DNA of 64,000 bases, taken from NCBI RefSeq assembly GCF_004361835.1, contig NZ_SNWD01000001.1, positions 62,001 to 126,000 of the forward strand, in the 5' to 3' direction. The notes under the pieces were generated by a model. It made no database searches, had not been told where the DNA came from, and saw only the letters and a program-made list of their open reading frames with translations. The first letter of the stretch is position 1. Each line of letters starts with the position of its first letter. Positions 27,689-36,218 of this stretch are shown here, in pieces. A program made the translations under genes and the position numbers. Source of the stretch: Stakelama pacifica. Its GTDB lineage: Bacteria; Pseudomonadota; Alphaproteobacteria; Sphingomonadales; Sphingomonadaceae.

Positions 27689-29557
27689 ATGGCAACTGCC
27701 GTGCATAAGGTAACTCCGCAGGACGCCGGGGCCAGTCCGCCGCCCGAGGCCGTCGTGGTCCGTTTCGCCGGCGATTCGGGTGACGGCATGCAGCTGACCG
27801 GCGGCCAGTTCACGCTTTCGACCGCGCTGACCGGCAATGATCTTGCCACCTTTCCCGACTTTCCGGCGGAAATCCGGGCGCCGCAGGGCACCTTGTTCGG
27901 CGTGTCTGCCTTTCAGATCAATTTCGGTTCGACCGCGATCGAAACCGCGGGCGATGCGCCCGATGTGCTGATCGCAATGAACCCCGCCGCGCTGAAAGTG
28001 AATGTCGAGGCGCTGAAGCCCGGCGGGCTCATTATTGCCGATGAGGGCGAGTTTTCGGACCGCAATCTCGCCAAGGCGAAATATGATGCCAATCCGCTGG
28101 AGGATGACAGCCTCGCCAGATGGCAGCTGATGAAGCTCAACATTTCGCAGCTGACGCTCGACGCCGTAAAGCCGTTCGGCCTCGGCAATAAAGAGGCGCT
28201 GCGTTGCAAGAATATGTGGACGCTGGGCCTTGCGCTCTGGATGTTCGACCGCGATCGCCAGCCGATTATCGATTGGCTGAAAGCGAAATTCGCAAGGGCG
28301 CCCGAGCTTGCCGAGGCGAACATTGCAGCGCTGAATGCGGGCCATGCTTATGGCGAGACGGCCGAGCTCGGCGGTCAGGTCGGGCAGATGTCGGTGCCCG
28401 CCGCTGCGGTGGAGGCGGGGCTGTACCGCACGGTCACCGGTGCGGAATCGATCAGCATGGGGCTGGTCGCGGGGGCGCAGCTCGCCCGGCTGCCGATGTT
28501 TTTCGGCGGCTATCCGATCACGCCTGCCAGCGCGATCCTGCACCATCTGTCGCGGCTGAAGGAGTTCGGCGTCACGACCTTTCAGGCGGAGGATGAGATT
28601 GCGGCGGTCGCTGCGGCGATCGGCAGCAGCTATGCCGGGCAGCTCGGCGTTACTTCTTCGTCCGGGCCGGGCATTGCGCTGAAGACCGAAGCGATCGGCC
28701 TTGCCATCATGACCGAATTGCCGCTGGTCGTCGTCAATTCGCAGCGCGGCGGCCCTTCGACCGGCCTGCCGACCAAGACCGAGCAGTCCGACCTGTATCA
28801 GGCGGTCTATGGCCGCAACGGCGATGCGCCGATGCCGGTGATCGCCGCGCGCTCCGCAGCCGATTGTTTCGATGTCGCGATCGAGGCGTGCCGGATCGCC
28901 ACCCAATATATGACCCCGGTGATGCTGCTGACCGACGGCTATATCGCCAATGCCGCCGAGCCGTGGAAGGTGCCCGATATGAGCACCTATGAAGCTTTCC
29001 CGGTGCAGTTTCTGGAAGAAGCGCCCGAGGGCGGGTTCCAGCCCTATGCCCGTAATGACAGGCTCGCACGGCCCTGGGTCAAACCGGGGACGCCGGGCCT
29101 GCTCCATCGGATCGGTGGGATCGAGAAGAAGGCGGGCAGCGGCAATATCGATTACAGCCCCGAAAACCATCAGGCGATGACCGATCTTCGTGCGCGCAAG
29201 GTCGCCGGGATCAGCGTGCCCGATCAGGCAATCGAAATCGGCGAAGCGGGCGGCAAGCTTGCCGTGGTCGGCTGGGGATCGACCTTCGGCCCGATCACGC
29301 AGGCGGTGCGCCGCGCGCGCAAGCGCGGGCTGGACGTCAGCCATATCCACATCCGCCATATCTGGCCCTTGCCCGCCAATCTGGGCGAATTGCTGAAAAG
29401 CTACGATCAGGTGCTGGTGCCGGAAATGAATACCGGCCAGCTCAAAACATTGCTGCGCGATCAATATCTGATCGACGCCCGATCGCTGAACAAGGTATCG
29501 GGCCAGCCCTTCCGCATCGCCGAGATCGAGGATGCGATCGGGGCGGCGCTGGCATGA
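27689..29557 (+). CDS. korA: 2-oxoacid:ferredoxin oxidoreductase, alpha subunit (2-oxoglutarate type)
   Basis: The 622-residue subunit fuses the gamma domain at the N-terminus (FAGDSGDGMQLTGGQF) to the alpha domain (GYPITPASAILHHLS; SSGPGIALKTEAIGLA). With KorB it oxidatively decarboxylates 2-oxoglutarate to succinyl-CoA while reducing ferredoxin. AGGAAG precedes the start at 27689. The partner korB follows after 137 bp containing a palindromic repeat. No ferredoxin gene is nearby. Substrate choice (2-oxoglutarate rather than pyruvate) is inferred from the two-subunit layout. Confidence 0.92.
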   Translation: MATAVHKVTPQDAGASPPPEAVVVRFAGDSGDGMQLTGGQFTLSTALTGNDLATFPDFPAEIRAPQGTLFGVSAFQINFGSTAIETAGDAPDVLIAMNPAALKVNVEALKPGGLIIADEGEFSDRNLAKAKYDANPLEDDSLARWQLMKLNISQLTLDAVKPFGLGNKEALRCKNMWTLGLALWMFDRDRQPIIDWLKAKFARAPELAEANIAALNAGHAYGETAELGGQVGQMSVPAAAVEAGLYRTVTGAESISMGLVAGAQLARLPMFFGGYPITPASAILHHLSRLKEFGVTTFQAEDEIAAVAAAIGSSYAGQLGVTSSSGPGIALKTEAIGLAIMTELPLVVVNSQRGGPSTGLPTKTEQSDLYQAVYGRNGDAPMPVIAARSAADCFDVAIEACRIATQYMTPVMLLTDGYIANAAEPWKVPDMSTYEAFPVQFLEEAPEGGFQPYARNDRLARPWVKPGTPGLLHRIGGIEKKAGSGNIDYSPENHQAMTDLRARKVAGISVPDQAIEIGEAGGKLAVVGWGSTFGPITQAVRRARKRGLDVSHIHIRHIWPLPANLGELLKSYDQVLVPEMNTGQLKTLLRDQYLIDARSLNKVSGQPFRIAEIEDAIGAALA

Positions 29558-29694
29558 TCCGCAACGCCCATAACCGCATTGCTGCGAATGCAGGAATCCA
29601 GTGCACCGGAATATAGCGACTGCTGCTCTGGGCTCCTGCTTTCGCAGGAGCACCGGGGCGGGACGACGACAGTAAACCACGAAGGCAAAGCGCC
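29558..29694. repeat. Palindromic intergenic repeat between korA and korB
   Basis: The gap contains GCTCCTGC at 29632-29639 and its reverse complement at 29644-29651 around a TTTC tetraloop, preceded by GCAGGAATCCAG-type sequence at about 29590. This type of repeat is usually found between transcription units. Here it separates two subunits of one enzyme, where it may tune relative expression or act as a processing site. Confidence 0.65.
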
Positions 29695-30720
29695 ATGAAC
29701 GAGATGACCCCCGTCAAGACGACGCTGAAGGATTGGGAAAGCGACCAGGAGGTCCGCTGGTGCCCCGGTTGCGGCGATTATGCGGTGTTGAAAGCGGTGC
29801 AGCGGACGATGCCCGATCTGGGCGTGGCGCGCGAGAATACCGTGTTCATTTCAGGGATAGGCTGCTCCAGCCGCTTTCCTTATTATATGGAAACCTATGG
29901 CTTCCACACGATTCACGGTCGGGCACCCGCCGTGGCTACGGGCGTGAAGCTCGCCAATCCCGATCTCGATGTGTGGATCATCACCGGCGACGGCGATGCG
30001 CTGTCGATCGGCGGCAACCATATGATGCATTTGCTGCGCCGTAACCTGAACACGCAGATCCTGTTGTTTAACAACGAGATTTATGGCCTGACCAAGGGGC
30101 AATATTCGCCGACCAGCCGGGTGGGCACGCGCAGCCCCTCAACCCCCTTCGGATCGGTCGACAGCCCGGCAAGTCCCTGCGCCTTCGCGCTTGGTTCGGG
30201 CGCACGTTTCGTTGCGCGCGGTATCGATGTGCACAAGAATTTGCCCGACGTGCTGAAAGCCGCGCATGCCCATCAGGGCGCTGCCTTTGTCGAAATCTTC
30301 CAGAATTGCATCGTCTATAATGACGATGTCTTCGCGCCCTTCACGGCAAAGCCCAATGCAGCGGCGAACCAGCTATGGCTCACGCACGGCGAACCGATGC
30401 TGTTCGACAAGGGCAGCAAGGGGATCGCGCTCGATATCGCCAGCCTGTCGCTGAAGGTCGTCGATGTGGCAGACCGTGACTGGAAATCAGCGGGCGTGCT
30501 GGTGCATGACCGGACGAACCGAACCATGGCGCATATGCTGGTCGAAATGACCGATGGTCCGGTCGCGCTGGGTGTGCTGTATGATGACCCCCGACCGACA
30601 TTCGACAGCGCAGTGATCGAGCAGAACCGCGCGGTGAGCGAGGGCAAGAAACCGGACCTGCAGAAGCTGGTGTCGCAGGGCCAGACCTGGCAGGTAACCA
30701 AGCAGCCGCACGAGATGTGA
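29695..30720 (+). CDS. korB: 2-oxoacid:ferredoxin oxidoreductase, beta subunit
   Basis: The 341-residue thiamine-diphosphate-binding subunit has the cluster-ligand motif WCPGCGDY and GIGCSSRFPYY. The thiamine motif is GDGDALSIGGNH, with the magnesium-binding NNEIYGLTKGQ after it, then EIFQNCIVYND with a further cysteine. These Cys residues would bind a [4Fe-4S] cluster. It forms the complex with KorA in the cytosol and feeds low-potential electrons to ferredoxin. Confidence 0.93.
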   Translation: MNEMTPVKTTLKDWESDQEVRWCPGCGDYAVLKAVQRTMPDLGVARENTVFISGIGCSSRFPYYMETYGFHTIHGRAPAVATGVKLANPDLDVWIITGDGDALSIGGNHMMHLLRRNLNTQILLFNNEIYGLTKGQYSPTSRVGTRSPSTPFGSVDSPASPCAFALGSGARFVARGIDVHKNLPDVLKAAHAHQGAAFVEIFQNCIVYNDDVFAPFTAKPNAAANQLWLTHGEPMLFDKGSKGIALDIASLSLKVVDVADRDWKSAGVLVHDRTNRTMAHMLVEMTDGPVALGVLYDDPRPTFDSAVIEQNRAVSEGKKPDLQKLVSQGQTWQVTKQPHEM

Positions 30721-30768
30721 CCGGGCACCGCCCTTCGATGCCACGGAACAAGCACCGGCGGGCGGACA

Positions 30769-30801
30769 TTCTCTCCTAACGCGTTGAACGATTAGGGAGA
30801 A
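30769..30801 (+). promoter_or_regulatory. Hairpin that could mask the ribosome-binding site of the EF-hand lipoprotein
   Basis: TTCTCTCCTAA at 30769-30779 pairs with TTAGGGAGAA at 30792-30801, with one bulged base and a 12-nt loop. The second arm contains the ribosome-binding site (AGGGAGA), 5 bp before the ATG at 30806. Folding would hide it from the ribosome, so translational control is possible. Confidence 0.45.
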
Positions 30802-30805
30802 AATA

Positions 30806-31405
30806 ATGCGTATATCCTATCTCGTCGCCGGATGTGCGGCAGCGGCACTGCTGAGCGGCTGTGGTGATCCGGACAACGAAACCGCCACCAATGCGAACGG
30901 GAATATCGTTGCTGCGGTGCCGGTAGAGACGGTCGCAGTGGTCGATTACGACCTTACTCCCGAACAGCAGACACGCCGCGACGCGGTAGATATGACCGCC
31001 TATCGCACCGAGGTGCAGAAATATCAGGACGAGGATCGCAGCGGACGGAACGGCGATTCCGGAATGTCGGGCGATCAGGCGATGGGCGATAGCGGCGCCG
31101 ACAACGGCACGATGGGCAATATGCAGAGCGCCGCCGGGCAGGGGCAGGCGGCAACCATGAGCTTCGACCAGCTCGACCGCAATGATGACGGCAAGCTGTC
31201 AGTCGCTGAATTCGCTATCTATTCGGTCGGTCTCGACGCCGATGCGCAAAAGCCGAACGATCAGAACAAGCCCTATGCGACCGACGATCAGCTCAATCGC
31301 GCGGCGGACGGGTTTTTCCACTTCGACACCAATGGCGACAGCTATTTGCAGCCCGGTGAATTTGCCGCTGCAAAGACTGCGATGGCTTCCGGGGGAAATC
31401 GCTAG
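30806..31405 (+). CDS. EF-hand calcium-binding lipoprotein
   Basis: The 199-residue precursor has the lipobox LSGC (Cys19). A low-complexity Asp/Gly/Met-rich middle (about residues 70-115) is followed by two EF-hand loops: DRNDDGKLSVAEF near residue 125 and DTNGDSYLQPGEF near 174. Both loops carry acidic residues at the calcium-binding positions. It is therefore an envelope-anchored calcium-binding protein of unknown partner. Similar EF-hand lipoproteins are common in sphingomonads. A hairpin overlaps its ribosome-binding site. Confidence 0.83.
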   Translation: MRISYLVAGCAAAALLSGCGDPDNETATNANGNIVAAVPVETVAVVDYDLTPEQQTRRDAVDMTAYRTEVQKYQDEDRSGRNGDSGMSGDQAMGDSGADNGTMGNMQSAAGQGQAATMSFDQLDRNDDGKLSVAEFAIYSVGLDADAQKPNDQNKPYATDDQLNRAADGFFHFDTNGDSYLQPGEFAAAKTAMASGGNR

Positions 31406-31434
31406 CACCTGACGACGGGGTGTCGATCCTCTGC

Positions 31435-31467
31435 GCCCCTTCTCCCTTCCCGGCAGGGGGAAGGGGC
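31435..31467. repeat. G/C-rich palindromic repeat upstream of photolyase
   Basis: GCCCCTTCTCCCT at 31435-31447 pairs with AGGGGGAAGGGGC at 31455-31467 (12 of 13 positions) around a 7-nt loop. It lies between the EF-hand lipoprotein gene and the photolyase gene and could act as a terminator-like structure or mobile repeat. Confidence 0.6.
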
Positions 31468-31532
31468 CGAATTGCGATCGGAGCGGGATTTGCTAGCGTG
31501 CGCGCCACTGGCGTGAACACAGGAATATCTGA

Positions 31533-32909
31533 ATGAGCGACCCCGTTTTGCTGTGGCTGCGGCGCGACCTCCGCCTGTCGGATCAGCGCGCGCTGGTTGC
31601 CGCCGCGCACGAAGGACCGGTGGTGCCCGTCTATGTGCTCGATGACGACACCGCGCAGCATCGCAAAATGGGTGCTGCTTCGCGCTGGTGGCTGCACCAT
31701 AGCCTGAAAAGCCTCGATGCGTCGCTGCGCGAAAAAGGATCGCGGCTGATCCTGCGGCGCGGACGGTGCGAAGAGGAGCTGGCACAGGTGGCCGAAGCCA
31801 TGGGCGCGACACGTGTGCACTGCATCCGTCATTACGAACCCTGGTGGCGCAACGCCGAACGTGCGGTGGCAAAGGTACTCGACCTGTGCTGCCATGACGG
31901 CAATTATCTCCGCCCGCCCGGCATGGTGACAACCCAATCGGGCGATCCGTACAAAATCTACACGCCGTTCTGGCGCGCTCTGAAAGAGGTTATGCCGCCG
32001 GACGAACCGCTCGAACGGCCGCACAGGATCGACGCGCCGGACCAGTGGCCGGAGAGCGACGATCTGAATGAATGGAAGCTGCTTCCGACCAGTCCGAACT
32101 GGGCAAAAGGGTTTTCGGACTGGGAGCCGGGCGAGAGCGGCGCGCGCAAGCGGATCGATGCGTTTCTGAACGCGGCCGCCGAATATGACGGGCAGCGCGA
32201 TCTGCCGGGCGTGGAGGGAACGTCGCGCCTGTCGCCGCATCTCCATTTCGGCGAGGTATCGCCCGGCTATGTCTGGCACCGCACCGCTGATGCCGGCGGA
32301 TCGGTCGATGTGTTTCTGGGCGAGCTTGGCTGGCGCGATTATGCGCAGAATGTCATCCTGCAATTCCCGAAATATGCGTCGGAAAATGCGCGCGAACGCT
32401 TCGACGATTTCAACTGGCGCGACTTTCGCTCCTCGACCGTGCGGGATGAGTTCGACGCCTGGAAGGCGGGGCGGACCGGCTATCCGATCGTCGATGCCGG
32501 GATGCGGCAGCTATGGGCGACGGGATGGATGCACAATCGCGTGCGGATGATCGCGGCGAGTTTCCTCATCAAACATCTGCTGATCGACTGGCGCGAGGGT
32601 GAAAAATGGTTCTGGGACACGCTGGTCGATGCCGATTACGCATCGAACGCGACCAACTGGCAATGGGTGTCGGGGACGGGGATCGATTCGAACATGTTCG
32701 GGCGGATCATGGCGCCGCTGAAACAGTCAGAGAAGTTCGGTGCGGCGGACTATATCCGCTTATGGGTGCCCGAGCTTGCCGATCTGTCGGACGACGCGAT
32801 CCACGATCCGGAGGCGGCGGGGTGCAGGCCGGACGATTATCCCGAAAAGCTGATCGGGCATAAGCCGGCGCGCGAGCGGGCTCTGGCGGCGAATAGTAAG
32901 ATACGGTGA
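31533..32909 (+). CDS. phrB: Deoxyribodipyrimidine photolyase (CPD photolyase family)
   Basis: The 458-residue flavoprotein repairs UV-induced pyrimidine dimers with light energy. The N-terminal antenna domain (VLLWLRRDLRLSDQRALVAA) is followed by the FAD domain with GTSRLSPHLHFGEVSP, then the highly conserved TGYPIVDAGMRQLWATGWMH, MIAASFLIKHLLIDWREGE, and DADYASNATNWQWVSGTG. The Asn in the NATNWQW region is conserved in CPD photolyases. It is monocistronic and convergent with the SDR gene. A start at MSDPVLL is supported by AGGAATATCTGA upstream. Confidence 0.95.
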   Translation: MSDPVLLWLRRDLRLSDQRALVAAAHEGPVVPVYVLDDDTAQHRKMGAASRWWLHHSLKSLDASLREKGSRLILRRGRCEEELAQVAEAMGATRVHCIRHYEPWWRNAERAVAKVLDLCCHDGNYLRPPGMVTTQSGDPYKIYTPFWRALKEVMPPDEPLERPHRIDAPDQWPESDDLNEWKLLPTSPNWAKGFSDWEPGESGARKRIDAFLNAAAEYDGQRDLPGVEGTSRLSPHLHFGEVSPGYVWHRTADAGGSVDVFLGELGWRDYAQNVILQFPKYASENARERFDDFNWRDFRSSTVRDEFDAWKAGRTGYPIVDAGMRQLWATGWMHNRVRMIAASFLIKHLLIDWREGEKWFWDTLVDADYASNATNWQWVSGTGIDSNMFGRIMAPLKQSEKFGAADYIRLWVPELADLSDDAIHDPEAAGCRPDDYPEKLIGHKPARERALAANSKIR

Positions 32910-33135
32910 GGGGGGCGGAAGAAGGACCGTGCTTCGACAGGCTCAGCACCAACGAGGGTCTACAGGCAGTGACATTTGTGCGCCCGCCCGTCGTCACCCC
33001 GGACTTGTTCCGGGGTCCACCGTTCCGCACAGCTATCAGCTGTTTTCCAAGTCGCACCGTAGATGCCGGAACAGGTCCGGCATGACGATGGCCCGGAGTA
33101 AGTACCGCTTGCCCTGACCTGTCGAAGCGCCGTAC
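32910..33135. repeat. Cluster of palindromic repeats between convergent genes
   Basis: Three elements are adjacent. GACCGTGCTTCGACAGGCTC begins a 27-bp sequence at 32925-32951 that recurs inverted at 48066-48092. CCCCGGA at 32997-33003 pairs with TCCGGGG at 33009-33015. ATGCCGGA at 33063-33070 pairs with TCCGGCAT at 33076-33083. No gene is seen in the gap. These structures may also end transcription of phrB and of the convergent SDR gene. Confidence 0.75.
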
Positions 33136-33849
33136 CTATCCCTCGACGCGTTCGAAATGGCCCGGTTCGAACTCCCCGGCCAGCAGCGCGGCAATACGAT
33201 CCGCCACCACTTCCGGGGTCTTCAGCGTGTTCGGATCTTCACCCGGAAATGCGCGCGCGCGCATTTTGGTGCGAGTGGCGCCGGGATCAATCACCGCGAC
33301 GCGGACGGCGGCGATATTCTCGACTTCCTTGCCATAGCTGAGCAGCAGATTTTCGAACGCCGCCTTGGACGCACCATACATGCCCCAATAGGCACGCGGA
33401 TCGCGGGCGACACTCGACGTCAGGCCGATGACGCGCCCCGCCACCGATTTGCGCAGCATCGCGTCGAACGATCCGATCAGCGCTGCCTGTGCGCTGACGT
33501 TCAGCGTGAGCACCTGCGCCAGTTCCTTCGGGTCGAACGCATTCACTGCGCCCAGTGAGCCGAGCGAAGCAGCGTTGAGCACCAATATGTCGAGCCGGTT
33601 CCACCGTTCCTCGATCGCAGCGGCGAGGCGAGCGACGCTGTCGCCTTCGGCCAGATCCATCGGCGCGATCGTGGCGGTGCCGCCCGCATCGTGGATCGCC
33701 TCCTCGACCGCTTCCAGCCCGCCCGCCGTCCGTGCGGTCAGAATGACATGCGCGCCTGCCTTACCCAGCGCGATGGCGGTGGCAGCGCCGATCCCCCGGC
33801 TGGCACCGGTGACGAGCGCGATTTTATCGGCGAGCGGACGGTCGGTCAT
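33136..33849 (-). CDS. Short-chain dehydrogenase/reductase
   Basis: The 237-residue NAD(P)-dependent oxidoreductase has the cofactor motif TGASRGIG at residues 14-21, LNAAS near 91-95 (the NAG region), and the catalytic set Ser145, Tyr158 and Lys162 (YGASK). The substrate is unknown. It lies 45 bp downstream of purF on the same strand. An Arg after beta-2 (LTAR) hints at NADP preference. Confidence 0.92.
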   Translation of the reverse strand: MTDRPLADKIALVTGASRGIGAATAIALGKAGAHVILTARTAGGLEAVEEAIHDAGGTATIAPMDLAEGDSVARLAAAIEERWNRLDILVLNAASLGSLGAVNAFDPKELAQVLTLNVSAQAALIGSFDAMLRKSVAGRVIGLTSSVARDPRAYWGMYGASKAAFENLLLSYGKEVENIAAVRVAVIDPGATRTKMRARAFPGEDPNTLKTPEVVADRIAALLAGEFEPGHFERVEG

Positions 33850-33894
33850 CGAAGCTCCGAAGACGAATTGGCTGTTCGTAGGGAAGGGTGCGGA

Positions 33895-35352
33895 TCAGCC
33901 GACCCGCTCTTTCAATACCGCGAACTGGTCCACCGCAGCGACATCGTCCTGATCGGTGAGGTTCGTCGGATAATCGCCGGTGAAGCAGGCATCGCAATAT
34001 TTGGGGCGCACATCGGCGCGCGCCGCTTCGCCCAGCGCCTTGTACAGACCGTCGATCGAAATGAACGACAGGCTGTCGGCATGGATATAGTCGGTCATTT
34101 CCGGCGTGTTGAGCCGCGCCGCGAGCAGTTTCGCCCGTTCCGGCGTATCGACGCCGTAATAGCAGCTATGCCGGGTCGGCGGGCTGGCGATCCGCATATG
34201 CACTTCGGCAGCGCCCGCATCGCGCATCATCTGCACGATCTTCAGGCTGGTCGTGCCGCGAACGATCGAATCATCGATCAGCACCACCCGCTTGCCGCTG
34301 ATCAGCGCGCGATTGGCATTGTGCTTCAGCTTCACGCCGAGATGGCGCACCTCATCGCGCGGCTGAATGAAGGTCCGGCCGACATAATGCGAGCGGATGA
34401 TCCCCAGTTCGAAGGGAATGCCCGATTGCTGGGCATAGCCGATCGCAGCTGGAACGCCCGAATCGGGAACCGGAATGACAAGGTCGGCCTCGACCGGGCT
34501 TTCGATCGCGAGCTGCGCACCGATTTCCTTGCGTACCGAATAGACCGAGCGGTCATCGGCAATCGAATCGGGGCGTGAGAAATAGACCCATTCGAAGATG
34601 CACGGCCGCGAAGGCTGTTTGCCGAAGGGGTGAAGCGAACGCGTTTCGGTGCCCTGCACGATGATCAACTCGCCCGGCTCCACCTCGCGTTCGAACGTCG
34701 CGCCGCAGACATCGAGCGCGACCGATTCGGATGCAAAGATCACCGAATCGCCCAGACGCCCCATCACCAGCGGCCGGATGCCCAGCGGATCGCGGCAGGC
34801 GATCATGCCTTCGGGCGTCATGCAGATCAGCGAATAGGCGCCCTCGACCCGCTTCAGCGCGTCGATGAACTTGTCGAGCAGCGTGCGATAGCTGCTTGTC
34901 GCGACGAGGTGGATGATCACCTCGGTATCGCTCGTCGACTGGAAGATCGATCCCTGCCGGACCAGATCGCGGCGCAGGCGCATCGCATTCGACAGATTGC
35001 CGTTATGCGCCACCGCGAATCCGCCGCTGGCGAGGTCGGCATAAAGCGGCTGCACATTGCGCAGTGCCGTTTCGCCGGTGGTGGAGTAGCGGACATGCCC
35101 CACCGCCGCTTCGCCGGGCAGCGCGCGGATCACATCGTCGCGGTCGAAATTGCCCGCGACATGCCCCATTGCGCGGTGAACATGGAATTCGCCGCCGTCG
35201 AAACTGACGATCCCGGCGGCCTCCTGCCCGCGATGCTGCAGCGCGTGCAGGCCAAGCGCTGCGAGGGCGGAAGCGTCCGTTGCGCCGGAGATGCCGAATA
35301 CGCCGCACTCTTCGCGCAGCTTGTCGTCGTCAAATGGATTGGTGGTAAACAT
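33895..35352 (-). CDS. purF: Amidophosphoribosyltransferase
   Basis: The 485-residue enzyme makes phosphoribosylamine from PRPP and glutamine, the first step of purine synthesis. After a 15-residue propeptide, the glutaminase domain begins at ECGVFGI with the N-terminal nucleophile Cys16. The phosphoribosyltransferase PRPP motif is VVLIDDSIVRGTT. Four Cys for an Fe-S cluster are plausible (GATFEREV has none, but Cys in GVYYGVDT-like and PKYCDACFTGDY regions are present). The downstream SDR gene is close, so they may share a transcript. Confidence 0.96.
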   Translation of the reverse strand: MFTTNPFDDDKLREECGVFGISGATDASALAALGLHALQHRGQEAAGIVSFDGGEFHVHRAMGHVAGNFDRDDVIRALPGEAAVGHVRYSTTGETALRNVQPLYADLASGGFAVAHNGNLSNAMRLRRDLVRQGSIFQSTSDTEVIIHLVATSSYRTLLDKFIDALKRVEGAYSLICMTPEGMIACRDPLGIRPLVMGRLGDSVIFASESVALDVCGATFEREVEPGELIIVQGTETRSLHPFGKQPSRPCIFEWVYFSRPDSIADDRSVYSVRKEIGAQLAIESPVEADLVIPVPDSGVPAAIGYAQQSGIPFELGIIRSHYVGRTFIQPRDEVRHLGVKLKHNANRALISGKRVVLIDDSIVRGTTSLKIVQMMRDAGAAEVHMRIASPPTRHSCYYGVDTPERAKLLAARLNTPEMTDYIHADSLSFISIDGLYKALGEAARADVRPKYCDACFTGDYPTNLTDQDDVAAVDQFAVLKERVG

Positions 35353-35485
35353 GCGATCCCATCGCGTTACTGCCTTGGCGCGGCATATAGGGATTGTTGA
35401 GCGCTTTGTCGCCCTTTTGTCATATGTTGTTGAACTCCCCCGTTTTCCGCGCGTTTTTGGGGCAGGAAAGCGAAGGAGACGGGCA

Positions 35486-35734
35486 ATGACGAAGAATCAT
35501 GGCAGCCAGATCAAGGACGATAAGCTCTACGAGGATCTGCGCGAGGACGGCGCGTCCAAGGAAAAGGCGGCGCGAATCGCAAATGCCAAATCCAATGACA
35601 ATCTGGACCATAAGGGCACCAGGCTTGAGGACCGGACGAAAGACGAATTGTACGAAGAGGCGCAGGAAATCGGCATTGAAGGCCGGTCGAAGATGAGCAA
35701 GGACGAGCTGATCGACGCCATCCGATCGCATTGA
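35486..35734 (+). CDS. Rho N-terminal-like small protein (DUF7218 type)
   Basis: The 82-residue basic/acidic protein starts at ATG 35486 after GAAGGAGACGGGCA, a strong ribosome-binding site. Its N-terminal half ([20 protein letters not shown]) resembles plasmid-stabilisation-like or DUF7218 sequences. Its C-terminal half ([20 protein letters not shown]) resembles a Rho N-terminal helix-extension-helix fold used for nucleic-acid binding. Expression in stress is known for some relatives, but function here is not assigned. It is divergent from purF. Confidence 0.78.
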   Translation: MTKNHGSQIKDDKLYEDLREDGASKEKAARIANAKSNDNLDHKGTRLEDRTKDELYEEAQEIGIEGRSKMSKDELIDAIRSH

Positions 35735-35774
35735 CGGCGTTTCCCTCCGCCCCGGGCTGGCCTATGTCCTGACC

Positions 35775-36137
35775 ATGAACAAGAATCGCGAAACCGGGGC
35801 GGTGCTCGACCCCAAATATGATGCCTCCGGCCTGATTACGGCCGTTGCGACCGATGCCGTCACCGGTGAGGTGCTGATGGTCGCGCATATGGATGCCGAG
35901 GCGCTGGAGCGGACCCGCGAAACCGGCGAGGCGCATTTCTATTCGCGCAGCCGCGCCCGGCTTTGGAAAAAGGGCGAGAGCAGCGGCAATGTGCTTCGCG
36001 TGGTCGAGGCGCGCATCGATTGCGATCAGGACTCGGTATGGCTGCGCGTCGAACCTGCCGGACCGACCTGCCATACCGGAGCGCGCAGCTGCTTCTATCG
36101 TCAGATACAGCCGGACGGACTGCACCGCGTCGATTGA
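35775..36137 (+). CDS. hisI: Phosphoribosyl-AMP cyclohydrolase
   Basis: The 120-residue zinc enzyme opens the adenine ring of phosphoribosyl-AMP in histidine synthesis (third step). Family segments include [39 protein letters not shown] and the metal-binding [11 protein letters not shown], followed by [10 protein letters not shown]. The three conserved Cys are visible. It stands alone, without HisE fusion or other his genes nearby, and follows the Rho-N-like gene by 40 bp on the same strand. Confidence 0.94.
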   Translation: MNKNRETGAVLDPKYDASGLITAVATDAVTGEVLMVAHMDAEALERTRETGEAHFYSRSRARLWKKGESSGNVLRVVEARIDCDQDSVWLRVEPAGPTCHTGARSCFYRQIQPDGLHRVD

Positions 36138-36183
36138 GGCGCATGTGCGGGCCGCATTGCAAGGCCCGTGCTCGCGCATCGCA

Positions 36184-36212
36184 TTGACGTTCACGTAAAG
36201 GGAAGCTATATC
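36184..36212 (+). promoter_or_regulatory. Promoter with overlapping palindromic operator for the MerR/acyl-CoA dehydrogenase unit
   Basis: TTGACG (36184-36189) and TATATC (36207-36212) are separated by exactly 17 bp. The -35 overlaps the imperfect palindrome TTGACGTTCACGTAAA (36184-36199; 12 of 16 positions match its reverse complement). This is similar to binding sites of MerR-type regulators of fatty-acid or branched-chain amino-acid catabolism (LiuR-like). The expected transcription start falls at or beside the ATG at 36219, so the mRNA may be leaderless. Confidence 0.55.
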
Positions 36213-36218
36213 CGGAAT

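Noticed and set aside
27371..29680. Open frame of 769 codons on the minus strand across korA
   Set aside because: It is antisense to a well-supported gene, with no domain or plausible start.
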